DNA of 10,762 nucleotides from Actinomycetota bacterium. GTDB lineage: Bacteria; Actinomycetota; Acidimicrobiia; Acidimicrobiales; Ilumatobacteraceae. Position 1 is the first letter of the stretch. Every line of letters starts with the position of its first letter. Where the stretch lies: assembly GCA_009701105.1 (NCBI GenBank), contig WLKU01000033.1, positions 1 through 10,762 on the forward strand, written 5' to 3'. A program made the translations under genes and the position numbers. Below, one piece after another: positions 1 through 6,800 of the stretch. The notes under the pieces are model-generated. The model did not search any database. It was not told where the DNA came from and saw only the letters and a list, made by a program, of their open reading frames with translations.

Positions 1-410
1 CCCTGCATGCCAGCGACTGACGCAACATTGACCACGGCCCCAGAACCTGCATCAACCATCACTTTGCCAAAAGCTTTGGCAAGCAAGAAGGGTGCAACAA
101 GATTTACATCAATCACTTTGCGATAGAGATCAGCTGGTGTATCGAGTGCTGCGCTGATACATGAGATGCCAGCGTTATTAACAAGTGCATCGACACGACC
201 AAAACGCTTCATTGCTGTGTCTACAGCCGACTGCACGAACTCCTCACTCGTAATATCGCCCACAAGCGATATTGCATCGATATATATAGACACGTCGACA
301 GCCTGTAGATCGAGCAGTACCAACGACCAACCCAGATCATTCAGCACTCGTGCCGTTTGCTTGCCGATGCCTTGCGCACCACCTGTAATTACTGCAACCC
401 GAGAACCCAT
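1..410 (-). CDS. Short-chain dehydrogenase/reductase (SDR), N-terminal part
   Basis: This is the first 136 residues of a classical SDR oxidoreductase, a cytoplasmic NAD(P)-dependent enzyme; the rest lies beyond the left edge. Visible in the sequence are the Rossmann cofactor motif TGGAQGIG (residues 9-16), an acidic residue after the second strand (D34, in LLDL), D52 in a VGDI segment where the adenine ring normally sits, the structural motif NNAG (78-81), the active-site Asn in DVN (103), and the strand NVASVAG (128-134) that carries the catalytic Ser. The YxxxK motif is outside the window. In this family an acidic residue at the end of the second strand usually favours NAD(H) over NADP(H). 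The start is fixed by an in-frame TAG five codons upstream. No Shine-Dalgarno sequence precedes the ATG, so translation may be leaderless. The substrate cannot be told. It is divergent from the lipoprotein gene at 530. Confidence 0.93.
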   Translation of the reverse strand, partial: MGSRVAVITGGAQGIGKQTARVLNDLGWSLVLLDLQAVDVSIYIDAISLVGDITSEEFVQSAVDTAMKRFGRVDALVNNAGISCISAALDTPADLYRKVIDVNLVAPFLLAKAFGKVMVDAGSGAVVNVASVAGMQ

Positions 411-422
411 GACGCAAGACTA
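411..422 (-). promoter_or_regulatory. Candidate -10 element of the SDR gene, possibly leaderless
   Basis: Read on the minus strand, TAGTCT (417-422) fits the actinobacterial -10 pattern TANNNT and lies exactly 6 nt before the ATG at 410. There is no Shine-Dalgarno sequence. This geometry would place the transcription start at or next to the start codon. The same hexamer at the same distance precedes the tetR gene. No convincing -35 box was found. Confidence 0.35.
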
Positions 423-478
423 CGACTCGTAAGGCGTGCCTACAGAATTGAGAAAGTTCCATGCAATTTCGGACATCA

Positions 479-507
479 GTCACAATCACTAATGGACCAC
501 GGATAAT
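479..507 (+). promoter_or_regulatory. Candidate promoter of the cupredoxin-like lipoprotein gene
   Basis: A -35-like GTCACA (479-484, 4/6 match to TTGACA) and a -10-like GATAAT (502-507, 5/6 match to TATAAT) are separated by exactly 17 bp. The predicted transcription start near 514 lies downstream of the possible ATG at 461, which supports the internal ATG at 530 as the true start. This is a consensus match by eye only. Confidence 0.4.
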
Positions 508-529
508 TACTTTGGATTACGCTCTTCGA

Positions 530-970
530 ATGCGTAAACACATTGTCATCTCATCCCTTATTGCTTTCACACTCACAGCATGTGGCTCATCGTCGAGCAG
601 CACTTCAGAGACATCAATGCCGGCAGACGAAGAAGATTCTATGGATGTAACAGCATCAACGGTCGCAGCCCCGTCAGATGCCGTCGTAAACGCAGACGGA
701 AGCATCAGCATCAACGTAATTGTAGGAACAGACGATTATGACACTCTTGCTGGCGACCGAGTCGTCAAAGTAGCGCTCGGATCAGCAGTCACTATCACGC
801 TCACCGATGCGAACGAAGACCAGGATTACCATCTTCACGTCTACGACGTTGGTGCAGAAGCCAAAAAGGGTGAGCCGGGCGTTATCAGTTTGGTCGTTGA
901 CCAGGCAGGACAGTTCGACGTAGAGAGCCACACAACCGGCAAGATGTTGCTCGTATTGGTCGTTGGCTAA
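530..970 (+). CDS. Small cupredoxin-like lipoprotein lacking copper ligands
   Basis: This 146-residue protein begins with a short basic n-region (MRKH), a hydrophobic stretch and the lipobox LTAC (C18), followed by a Ser-rich and acidic linker, so it should be lipid-anchored outside the membrane. The mature part (about 60-146) is a beta-rich domain resembling actinobacterial cupredoxin-like proteins, with the segments YHLHVYD near 103-109, a GQFDVESH turn and a C-terminal LLVLVV strand. The type-1 copper Cys is absent where it would be expected, so the domain probably does not bind copper like a blue-copper protein, although the HLH pair could bind a metal. An ATG at 461 would add 23 residues before the signal peptide; the start at 530 is preferred because it gives a normal signal peptide. 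The gene lies 76 bp upstream of the MFS gene in the same direction. The function is unknown. Confidence 0.85.
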   Translation: MRKHIVISSLIAFTLTACGSSSSSTSETSMPADEEDSMDVTASTVAAPSDAVVNADGSISINVIVGTDDYDTLAGDRVVKVALGSAVTITLTDANEDQDYHLHVYDVGAEAKKGEPGVISLVVDQAGQFDVESHTTGKMLLVLVVG

Positions 971-977
971 CAACCAA
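956..977 (+). terminator. Weak stem-loop at the lipoprotein stop codon
   Basis: An inverted repeat with eight pairs and one internal mismatch (TTGGTCGTT against AACAACCAA, loop GGCT) covers the TAA at 968-970. No T-tract follows, so it is at best a weak terminator or an mRNA-end hairpin. Confidence 0.25.
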
Positions 978-1001
978 CTAACACCACCCACCACTCACGA
1001 T

Positions 1002-1024
1002 TAGTCTTGCCTCGTGATCACGAG
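1002..1024 (+). promoter_or_regulatory. Perfect 14-bp palindrome in front of the MFS gene, candidate operator
   Basis: CTCGTGATCACGAG (1011-1024) is a perfect inverted repeat with no spacer, 23 bp before the GTG start of the transporter gene. A TANNNT-type hexamer, TAGTCT (1002-1007), lies just upstream, with a poor -35-like CTAACA (978-983) 18 bp before it. The predicted start of transcription would then fall inside the palindrome, as expected for a repressor operator. The regulator is unknown; the TetR protein near the right edge has a different candidate site. Confidence 0.4.
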
Positions 1025-1046
1025 CGCACCAGGTATGCAGTAGCAG

Positions 1047-2270
1047 GTGAATCGTCAACAACGCTCGCTGGGCAAAGATTTTCGGTTACTGATCTTTTCG
1101 GTGTGGTCATCCTGCACCGGTGATGGCATGTTTCTTACTGCGTTTCCTCTACTCGCCGCCCTGCTAACTAGAGACCCAGTCCTCATTTCGGGCATCACCA
1201 TTGCCACCAAACTTCCGTGGTTATTGTTCTCACTTTTTACCGGCGCTATTTCAGATCGGATGGATCGCCGTCGACTCATGATCGGTTCTGACATCGCTCG
1301 TTGTGCCATCGTTGCCACGCTCGCGGTCACCATCGTCACTGACCACACAAACATTTGGGTGTTGTATGCGTGTGCGTTTGCACTCGGCATTTGCGAGACA
1401 CTGCACACCAACTGCGCACAGGGAATTTTGCCCGATCTCATTGCTCCAGACCAATTAATGGTTGCCAATGCACGCTTTACAAGCGCCCAGGTAACGAGCG
1501 CTCAATTTGTTGGCCCATCGCTTGGTGTCATACTTTTCAACACCGCATCGGCCCTACCATTCGCTGCCGATGCCATCACTTTTGCTGGTTCGGCAGCACT
1601 CATTAAGGCAATACCTAATGTGCACGGAGTTGAATCCCCCACCTCACGTTTACGCGATGACATGCTTGACGGCCTTCGGTTTCTGCGCGACAACCCCGTG
1701 CTGCGCCGACTCACGGCAATTCTCACCATTCTCAATTTCTTTTACTTCGCAGCCGCCGCACTTTTGGTTCTCTATACATCCGATTTACTCCACAGCGGCA
1801 AAATTACGTTTACTGCTTTGTCTGTTGGTGCAGCACTGGGTACGGTCGCAAGCCGATTTCTTGTCGGTCCAATATCCAACCGCTTTGAATCGTCAGGAAC
1901 AATCGCAGTCGCACTTTGGGTGTGGGCCATCTCGTCTATCGGTATCGCGTTCACGTCCAGTCGATATGTGGCAATCGCCAGTTACATCCTGCTCGGTGTA
2001 GGAAACGGTCTTTGGATGATCGTCAACACAACATTGCGTCAGCAACTCACACCAGCCCGCATGCTTGGTCGCATGAATGCCGCATTTCGCACGGTGTCAT
2101 GGGGTGTCGTACCTTTCGGTGCAGCTTTCGGCGGCATTGCTGCGCGCTACATGGGGCTTCGTGGCCCATTCATTATTTTTGCCGTAGTCATGGTCGGTTG
2201 CGCTGTGTTTGCACGACCTCTGCTGAGGCCAATGACCACGAGACCAATCGGTACTACAGTCCCTACATGA
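1047..2270 (+). CDS. MFS transporter, EntS/MFS_3-like exporter
   Basis: This 407-residue integral membrane protein has the length and hydrophobic pattern of a 12-helix Major Facilitator Superfamily carrier, which uses the proton gradient to move small molecules, usually outward in this subgroup. The loop between helices 2 and 3 carries motif A (G67, D70, R71, D73, R74, R75). The segment with PDLIAPDQLMVANA (129-142) and the later VGPSLG resembles the EntS/MFS_3 group, as does the central loop with GLRFLRDNPVLRRL (209-222). The start is GTG, since the nearby ATG at 1035 meets a stop two codons later; an AGG lies upstream but the ribosome-binding site is weak. The stop overlaps the start of the pentapeptide-repeat gene (ATGA), implying translational coupling. 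The substrate cannot be deduced; a drug or siderophore-like compound is the usual guess for this group. Confidence 0.92.
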   Translation: MNRQQRSLGKDFRLLIFSVWSSCTGDGMFLTAFPLLAALLTRDPVLISGITIATKLPWLLFSLFTGAISDRMDRRRLMIGSDIARCAIVATLAVTIVTDHTNIWVLYACAFALGICETLHTNCAQGILPDLIAPDQLMVANARFTSAQVTSAQFVGPSLGVILFNTASALPFAADAITFAGSAALIKAIPNVHGVESPTSRLRDDMLDGLRFLRDNPVLRRLTAILTILNFFYFAAAALLVLYTSDLLHSGKITFTALSVGAALGTVASRFLVGPISNRFESSGTIAVALWVWAISSIGIAFTSSRYVAIASYILLGVGNGLWMIVNTTLRQQLTPARMLGRMNAAFRTVSWGVVPFGAAFGGIAARYMGLRGPFIIFAVVMVGCAVFARPLLRPMTTRPIGTTVPT

Positions 2271-2692
2271 ACGTCAATGGCTACAAGATCGAGAGCGGTG
2301 CCGATCTTCAAAAAGCCAATTTGAAACATGCGTATCTCAAAGGTGCCGAACTCTCTGGAGCAAACCTTTCAGGTGCAAATCTCGTTCTTGCAAATCTGTT
2401 TGAAGCTGATCTCTCTAACTCAAATCTCACAAGCGCCATCCTTGATCACGCCGATTTGTCGGAGGCCGATCTTTCAGAAGCCGACCTCACTGGCGCAAAC
2501 TTGCACAATTCATATTTGCGCCACACACACATGATCTTCTGCAACTTGACTGGCGCAGTGCTCGATCATGCCGATCTCTCACATGCCGATCTCACTGGCG
2601 CAAACCTGACTGGCGCAGTGATGACAGGCGCAAATATGACCGGTGTAGAACTTACTGGCGCAACAATGCCTGATGGTTCATTGCACGACTAA
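2267..2692 (+). CDS. Pentapeptide-repeat protein
   Basis: This 141-residue protein consists almost wholly of about 25 uninterrupted pentapeptides of the A(D/N)LXX type, from GADLQ (11-15) to GATMP (131-135). Proteins of this family fold into a right-handed quadrilateral beta-helix, here about six coils. There is no signal peptide, so it should be cytoplasmic. The ATG overlaps the stop of the MFS gene, indicating one transcript and coupled translation. Some family members (MfpA, Qnr, McbG, AlbG) mimic DNA and protect gyrase, but most are uncharacterised, so a gyrase role here is only a hypothesis suggested by the exporter partner. The DNA is internally repetitive, with recurring ACTGGCGCA units. 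The stop overlaps by 4 bp the stop of the convergent gene that ends at 2689. A longer reading from an upstream ATG inside the MFS gene is an out-of-frame shadow of the transporter. Confidence 0.9.
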   Translation: MNVNGYKIESGADLQKANLKHAYLKGAELSGANLSGANLVLANLFEADLSNSNLTSAILDHADLSEADLSEADLTGANLHNSYLRHTHMIFCNLTGAVLDHADLSHADLTGANLTGAVMTGANMTGVELTGATMPDGSLHD

Positions 2693-3177
2693 GCAATCCG
2701 ATTTAGCCGCGCAGTAAAAGCAATTGAGTATTCCCACACCAGCTGTTCACCCTCGCGCCAGCGCTTGACTTCAACCGGCATTCCGTGTGGTCGCATTACC
2801 AACACGCCATCATCGAATGTTGCAGCAACCTGCAACGGAGTTGAAAAATCAATTGCCATCACATCGTGTAAACCATTTTCGAGAGTGCCATCGCACGATG
2901 CAAAGTCATGGATCACTCCTCCGCCAACAACGATCACACGGTTACCCGCTTGTTCTATCCGTTCAACGTGAGCCCACAAATGATGATCGGCAGGTGCAGC
3001 CACACCATTCACTAACAGCTCCGCGACCTTCCAAATTCCGCGCAAATCTGGCACGCCATTATCTAGCACTTCATCATCGCTAAGTATTGGCGCAGGAAGC
3101 TCACGCTCGTAACGGCCCTTCGTCGTGTCGCCATAACCTCCCGCTGGCGTAAATGCAGTCGGCGCGGTGCTACTCAC
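2689..3177 (-). CDS. Small lipocalin-like protein of unknown function
   Basis: This 162-residue protein has no signal peptide or membrane segment and is probably cytoplasmic. The core from about residue 44 starts with a GxW motif (G47, W49 in DLRGIWKV) and continues as a series of short alternating beta strands ending in WEYSIAF. That pattern suggests a lipocalin or fatty-acid-binding-protein type barrel that could bind a small hydrophobic ligand or heme. No family was recognised with certainty. The GTG start is chosen because a good ribosome-binding sequence, GGAGAG, lies about 6 nt upstream, whereas the in-frame ATG at 3189 has none. The start overlaps the end of the DinB gene by 8 bp, so the two are almost certainly co-transcribed and translationally coupled. 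Confidence 0.75.
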   Translation of the reverse strand: MSSTAPTAFTPAGGYGDTTKGRYERELPAPILSDDEVLDNGVPDLRGIWKVAELLVNGVAAPADHHLWAHVERIEQAGNRVIVVGGGVIHDFASCDGTLENGLHDVMAIDFSTPLQVAATFDDGVLVMRPHGMPVEVKRWREGEQLVWEYSIAFTARLNRIA

Positions 3178-3709
3178 CGGTCTCTCCATCAACAAACTCG
3201 CGCAACAAATCGGCATGACCGTTGTGTCGTGCATACTCCTCGATCATGTGCACCAAGATCCAGCGCAAACTTGGCGCATCACCATTTGGCCACTTGCGCT
3301 TCGCCAACTGATCAAGCCCGCCACTCGCCAGAGCTTCTTTGGTAATTGAGCGAGACAAATCAACTGCTTCAAGCCACTGACCCATCAGTGCTGCAGGAGA
3401 ATCATTTGCTGCTGTCTCCCACTCCCAATCTGGCTGTGCGCTCCAATCAATGGAACACCACGGCTCAATTCGCTCATTGTCGGGTAGCCAACGGGCAAAC
3501 CATTCGTTCTCCACAAAGGCCATGTGCTTCAGTAGTCCACCCAAAGTCATCGATGACGCTGCAATCTTGGTCGAAAGACCCGCAGCATTAACTCGCTTGC
3601 ACTTCCATTTAAGAGTCGCACGTTGATAGTCAAGAAACCCAAGCAGTGTTTCAATCTCGCCTGCTGCTGGTTCGGGTTCGGGTCGACCAAAGTCGTCAAT
3701 CGTTGCCAT
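3170..3709 (-). CDS. DinB family protein, DUF664 type
   Basis: This 179-residue protein matches the DUF664 branch of the DinB/YfiT four-helix-bundle family. Members bind a metal through histidines, and some actinobacterial ones are mycothiol-dependent S-transferases. Seen here are the first-helix segment LLGFLDYQRATL (22-33), TLGGLLKHMAFVE with H62, the SLRWILVHMIEEYARHNGHADLLRE signature (147-171) with H154, H162 and H165, and a DG.TGE end. H62 with H162/H165 are the likely metal ligands. The start at 3709 is preferred: the domain begins soon after it, and the longer reading from 3781 would translate through the 63-bp repeat. A TANNNT hexamer (TAAAGT, 3718-3723) lies 8 nt before the ATG. The gene overlaps the lipocalin-like gene by 8 bp. 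The likely role is detoxification or thiol-linked chemistry, by family inference only. Confidence 0.9.
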   Translation of the reverse strand: MATIDDFGRPEPEPAAGEIETLLGFLDYQRATLKWKCKRVNAAGLSTKIAASSMTLGGLLKHMAFVENEWFARWLPDNERIEPWCSIDWSAQPDWEWETAANDSPAALMGQWLEAVDLSRSITKEALASGGLDQLAKRKWPNGDAPSLRWILVHMIEEYARHNGHADLLREFVDGETGE

Positions 3710-3734
3710 AAATGCCAACTTTACCTGAAACGAT

Positions 3735-3797
3735 TTGAGGCGACGCCGGGAATCGAAATCCACGAAAACCGTCGTCGACAATCCTGTCTGGCTTTAA
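3735..3797 (+). repeat. 63-bp direct repeat, left copy
   Basis: This 63-bp segment (TTGAGGCGACGC to GGCTTTAA) recurs in the same orientation at 10618-10680 with 59 identities. Differences sit only at 3769, 3774, 3775 and 3777. The ends TTGAGGC and GCTTTAA can pair (two G-T wobbles). Internal complements GACG/CGTC and GACA/TGTC allow a three-armed fold. The repeat lies just upstream of the DinB start and 56 bp from the stop of the large surface gene. Identity does not extend beyond the element on either side. It may be a dispersed genomic repeat or the left boundary of an inserted block. Confidence 0.95.
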
Positions 3798-3853
3798 CCA
3801 AAGAAGACGTGGAATAGCAAATCAAAAACTAAATATATGAAATAGATAAATAG

Positions 3854-6800
3854 TTAAAAAGCTCGCACTGGGCGAGTTCCAGCGGTATTTGGTCCCTTAT
3901 AACTAAAATACTGTGTGCCTCCGCCAAAGTCCTGAGTCCAAACACCGTCACCTACATAAGTTGGGTCTTCAGGGTTAGAGAATTCTGACGAACTCCAATA
4001 AAACTGAGGTGATAGACCAGCAACGTGCGACTGATTGGTGAATAGTTGGTTGAGCTCGTTCTTTGACGGCAGATGCCAGTCCGTAAAAGTCACTCCACCA
4101 ATTGTCGACTGATAATCCGCAGCTTGTTGAATTGCACCAGATGTGCAAGTTGAGTCTGCAGTGGTGGTGTTAGCCATACCGTCGCCAATGCCCTGAGCGA
4201 TCGCATTGGTTCGCGAACTCGTTGAACACCATGTAAATGGACCGCTCACGTCACTTGCTGCGGCTTCGAGGTAATAGCAACTTGATCCACAGTCAGATCC
4301 AGTAGATGCGAAGGCGTACGAGGATACGTAGAACACTTTGCCACCACCAGGTCCAGTGTTACCCAAAACGCAAACACCACCGTTCGCACATGTTTTTGAA
4401 AGTACACCCGACGATTCCGAGGAGTACGTACCAGTCGCCAAAGAAGTTACTGCAGCGACGCGAATGTAATACGTGCTGCCAGCAATCAGGCCTGTGATCG
4501 TGGCAGATGTTGTTGTAGAAGTGCCGTCGCCAAAAGTTACATAACTGTAACCAGCGGAAGTTGTGTATTGAATGACATAGTCAGTAATTGCCGAGCCACC
4601 AGTAGAAGTAGGCGCTGTCCACGAAACGTTCATTCCAGCAGGCCCAGATGAAACAGTTAGGCTCGTCGGCGCTGACGCGACGCCTGGCGTCACACCAGAC
4701 GACACAGCCGAGTAAGCACTCGTGCCAACAGAGTTAACTGCCGCAACTTTAAAGTAGTAAACCGTGCTATTGGTGAGACCAGTAACCGTTGCAGTGGTCG
4801 CAGAAGATGTGCCGTCACTAAAGGTCGTAAATCCTGATGATGCTGAAGTGGAAAACTGCACCACATAATCGGTAATCGCTGACCCTCCGGTAGAAGCAGG
4901 CGCGTACCAAGTCAACGAAACTTGAGTATTACCGGAAGTGCCATAAACCGAAGTTGGAGCACCCGGCACAGTTACAGCGATAGTCGTTGTCGTTGTTGTG
5001 ACTGGTGGTGCCGTTGTTGTGACTGGCGGTGCCGTTGTCGTGGTCGTGGTCGTGGTCGTGGTCGTCGATGATGTTGTCGTGGTCGTCGATGATGTAGTCG
5101 TAGTTGGTGGCACAGTCGTGGTTGTCGATGATGTAGTCGTGGTGGTTGATGGTGCAGTTGTAGTTGGTGGCACAGTTGTAGTTGGTGGCACAGTCGTTGT
5201 TGTCGTCGTGGTAGTCGGCTTAACTGTTGTTGGTGTAGCGGTCGTCGAGGATGGGGGCACTGTTGTAGTTGTCGGAGTGCTTGTCGATACCGAACTTGCT
5301 ACCGACTCAGGAAGCGCTTCGTTTTTAACCGCAGCTAATAATGGTGTCGACAATTCCGTTTTTACGGCGAGCTTTGACACAAGCAGCCCTTCAGTTGGCG
5401 TGAAAGGTGCATCAGCCGTGTATTCAGGATTTGCAAGATCTCGGTTCTCACGTGGCGGTAATCCTGGTTTAACTTCAGATTTCTGCAGGACTTCGGGTAT
5501 ATCAATGCTTGTAGCGCTTAGCTCTGTCAACTTCGTAGCCAACTGGGTTTTAACGACCTCTGATCCATCTCTGGCGATTTCACGAATCTGGAGGCTGTTA
5601 TCTACAGTCTGCGTTTTTACGACAAAGTCAGTCGAGCCTAATTCTGGAGCTTTTGCCGAAATTGCTGGAGTTTCCTGATTTACCACTGCTTCGATTTTTT
5701 GCCCAGTGGTCGTCTCAACCGAGATATTCAATTGCTTATTAGCAATATCAATTACCGTATTATCCCCTGCGACATCAGCAGCAAGGTCACCGCTAGCAAT
5801 TTTTACGTTTACCGTTGGGTCGTCCACTGAGACCGAAGTGTTGGAAATTGACACCGTTCGATCATCGCTCGATGTTGTTGTAGTCAACTGCACTACGGCA
5901 CTGCCCTGAGAAATAAATGCGCTTGTTGTATTCGGCAAATTAAGTTTCAGATCGTTGCCTTCGACAAAAACAACATATTCAAGTGCCTTCACGCCACTAG
6001 GCGACACTGATCCACGAATCGGTCTCGAAACAATACCTTCAACTAAATTATTTGTGATCGGCGAATAAACACCTTTATCTGTCGTGACCGACCAGTTTCG
6101 GTCAACCGATGAAATAACAATCATTGAGTTCTTGACTTTTGTCTTACTCGCACAAAATGGGCACGTTGAATTATTGCGTGTATCAAGAGACGTAAGGTCC
6201 ATGTACCCTTCGCCGCCAGTCCACGCATCTGGGTCGTTCGCTGGATCTTCTCCTGAGAATGAAAACTGCCATGTCTTAGCTTTCAAATCAACCTCAACGT
6301 AGCGATTTTTACCCGGCCAATTGGAGTCGTACAACTGAATCCTGGCTAACTCGGGTGATGGAAACTCAACGGCATACGGAAGTAGTGCATGCCCACCTTG
6401 CTCGACATACAAACCCATCGAATATTTGGGTTTACCAGTTTTAAATGAATCAACCAGTTCAGCAACGATCGCCGACAACGATTTCTTTTGCCATTCATTG
6501 GTCTCATTTTGCACTTCGGGCAGAAATTGAGTTCCGAATGTACGAATGATCTGATGTGTTACTTCGCCTTCGTTTACTAATTCAACTGTTTGTGGCAACA
6601 AACTTAAATTAAAACGTTTCGATGCTTCGACTACAATTCCTTCACAATGACCAGGCTGTCGAGCCTGGTTCACCATTCGCGCCCACGCTGCAGCTTCGGC
6701 TATCGGTTCACAAGCGGCTTCAATGCCGCCAGTGCAAGCTTCAGCCCCAAACATCTTTACCAGATCATCGGTAGTGAACTCTTCGGGAGAAGCACCTGCA

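Noticed and set aside
461..529. Longer start for the cupredoxin-like lipoprotein
   Set aside because: It would put 23 polar residues before a standard lipoprotein signal peptide, and the candidate promoter lies downstream of this ATG.
1055..1468. Minus-strand ORFs within the MFS gene
   Set aside because: These are antisense shadows of a well-supported coding region, with no domain or start signals.
1916..2266. N-terminal extension of the pentapeptide protein inside the MFS gene
   Set aside because: This stretch is out of frame with a clearly real transporter, rich in Cys, His and Arg without any domain, and the ATGA overlap gives a natural start at 2267.
3178..3234. Longer start for the lipocalin-like protein
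   Set aside because: It would overlap the DinB gene by up to 65 bp and lacks a ribosome-binding site, whereas GTG at 3177 has GGAGAG at good spacing.
3735..3764. Repeat as the antisense of a tRNA or tmRNA 3' end
   Set aside because: The minus strand contains TTCGATT followed by CCCGG, like a T-loop with its 3' stem, but the 5' stem strand does not pair and no D or anticodon arms are found.
3735..3797. Repeat as an integron attC site
   Set aside because: The size and fold are similar, but the ends are TTGAGGC and GCTTTAA, with TT/AA on the outside rather than the RYYYAAC and GTTRRRY core order, and no integron integrase is present.
4998..5678. Plus-strand ORF of 226 residues, Val-rich
   Set aside because: It is the complement of the Thr codons in the surface-protein stalk; its runs of Val and Asp have no domain character.
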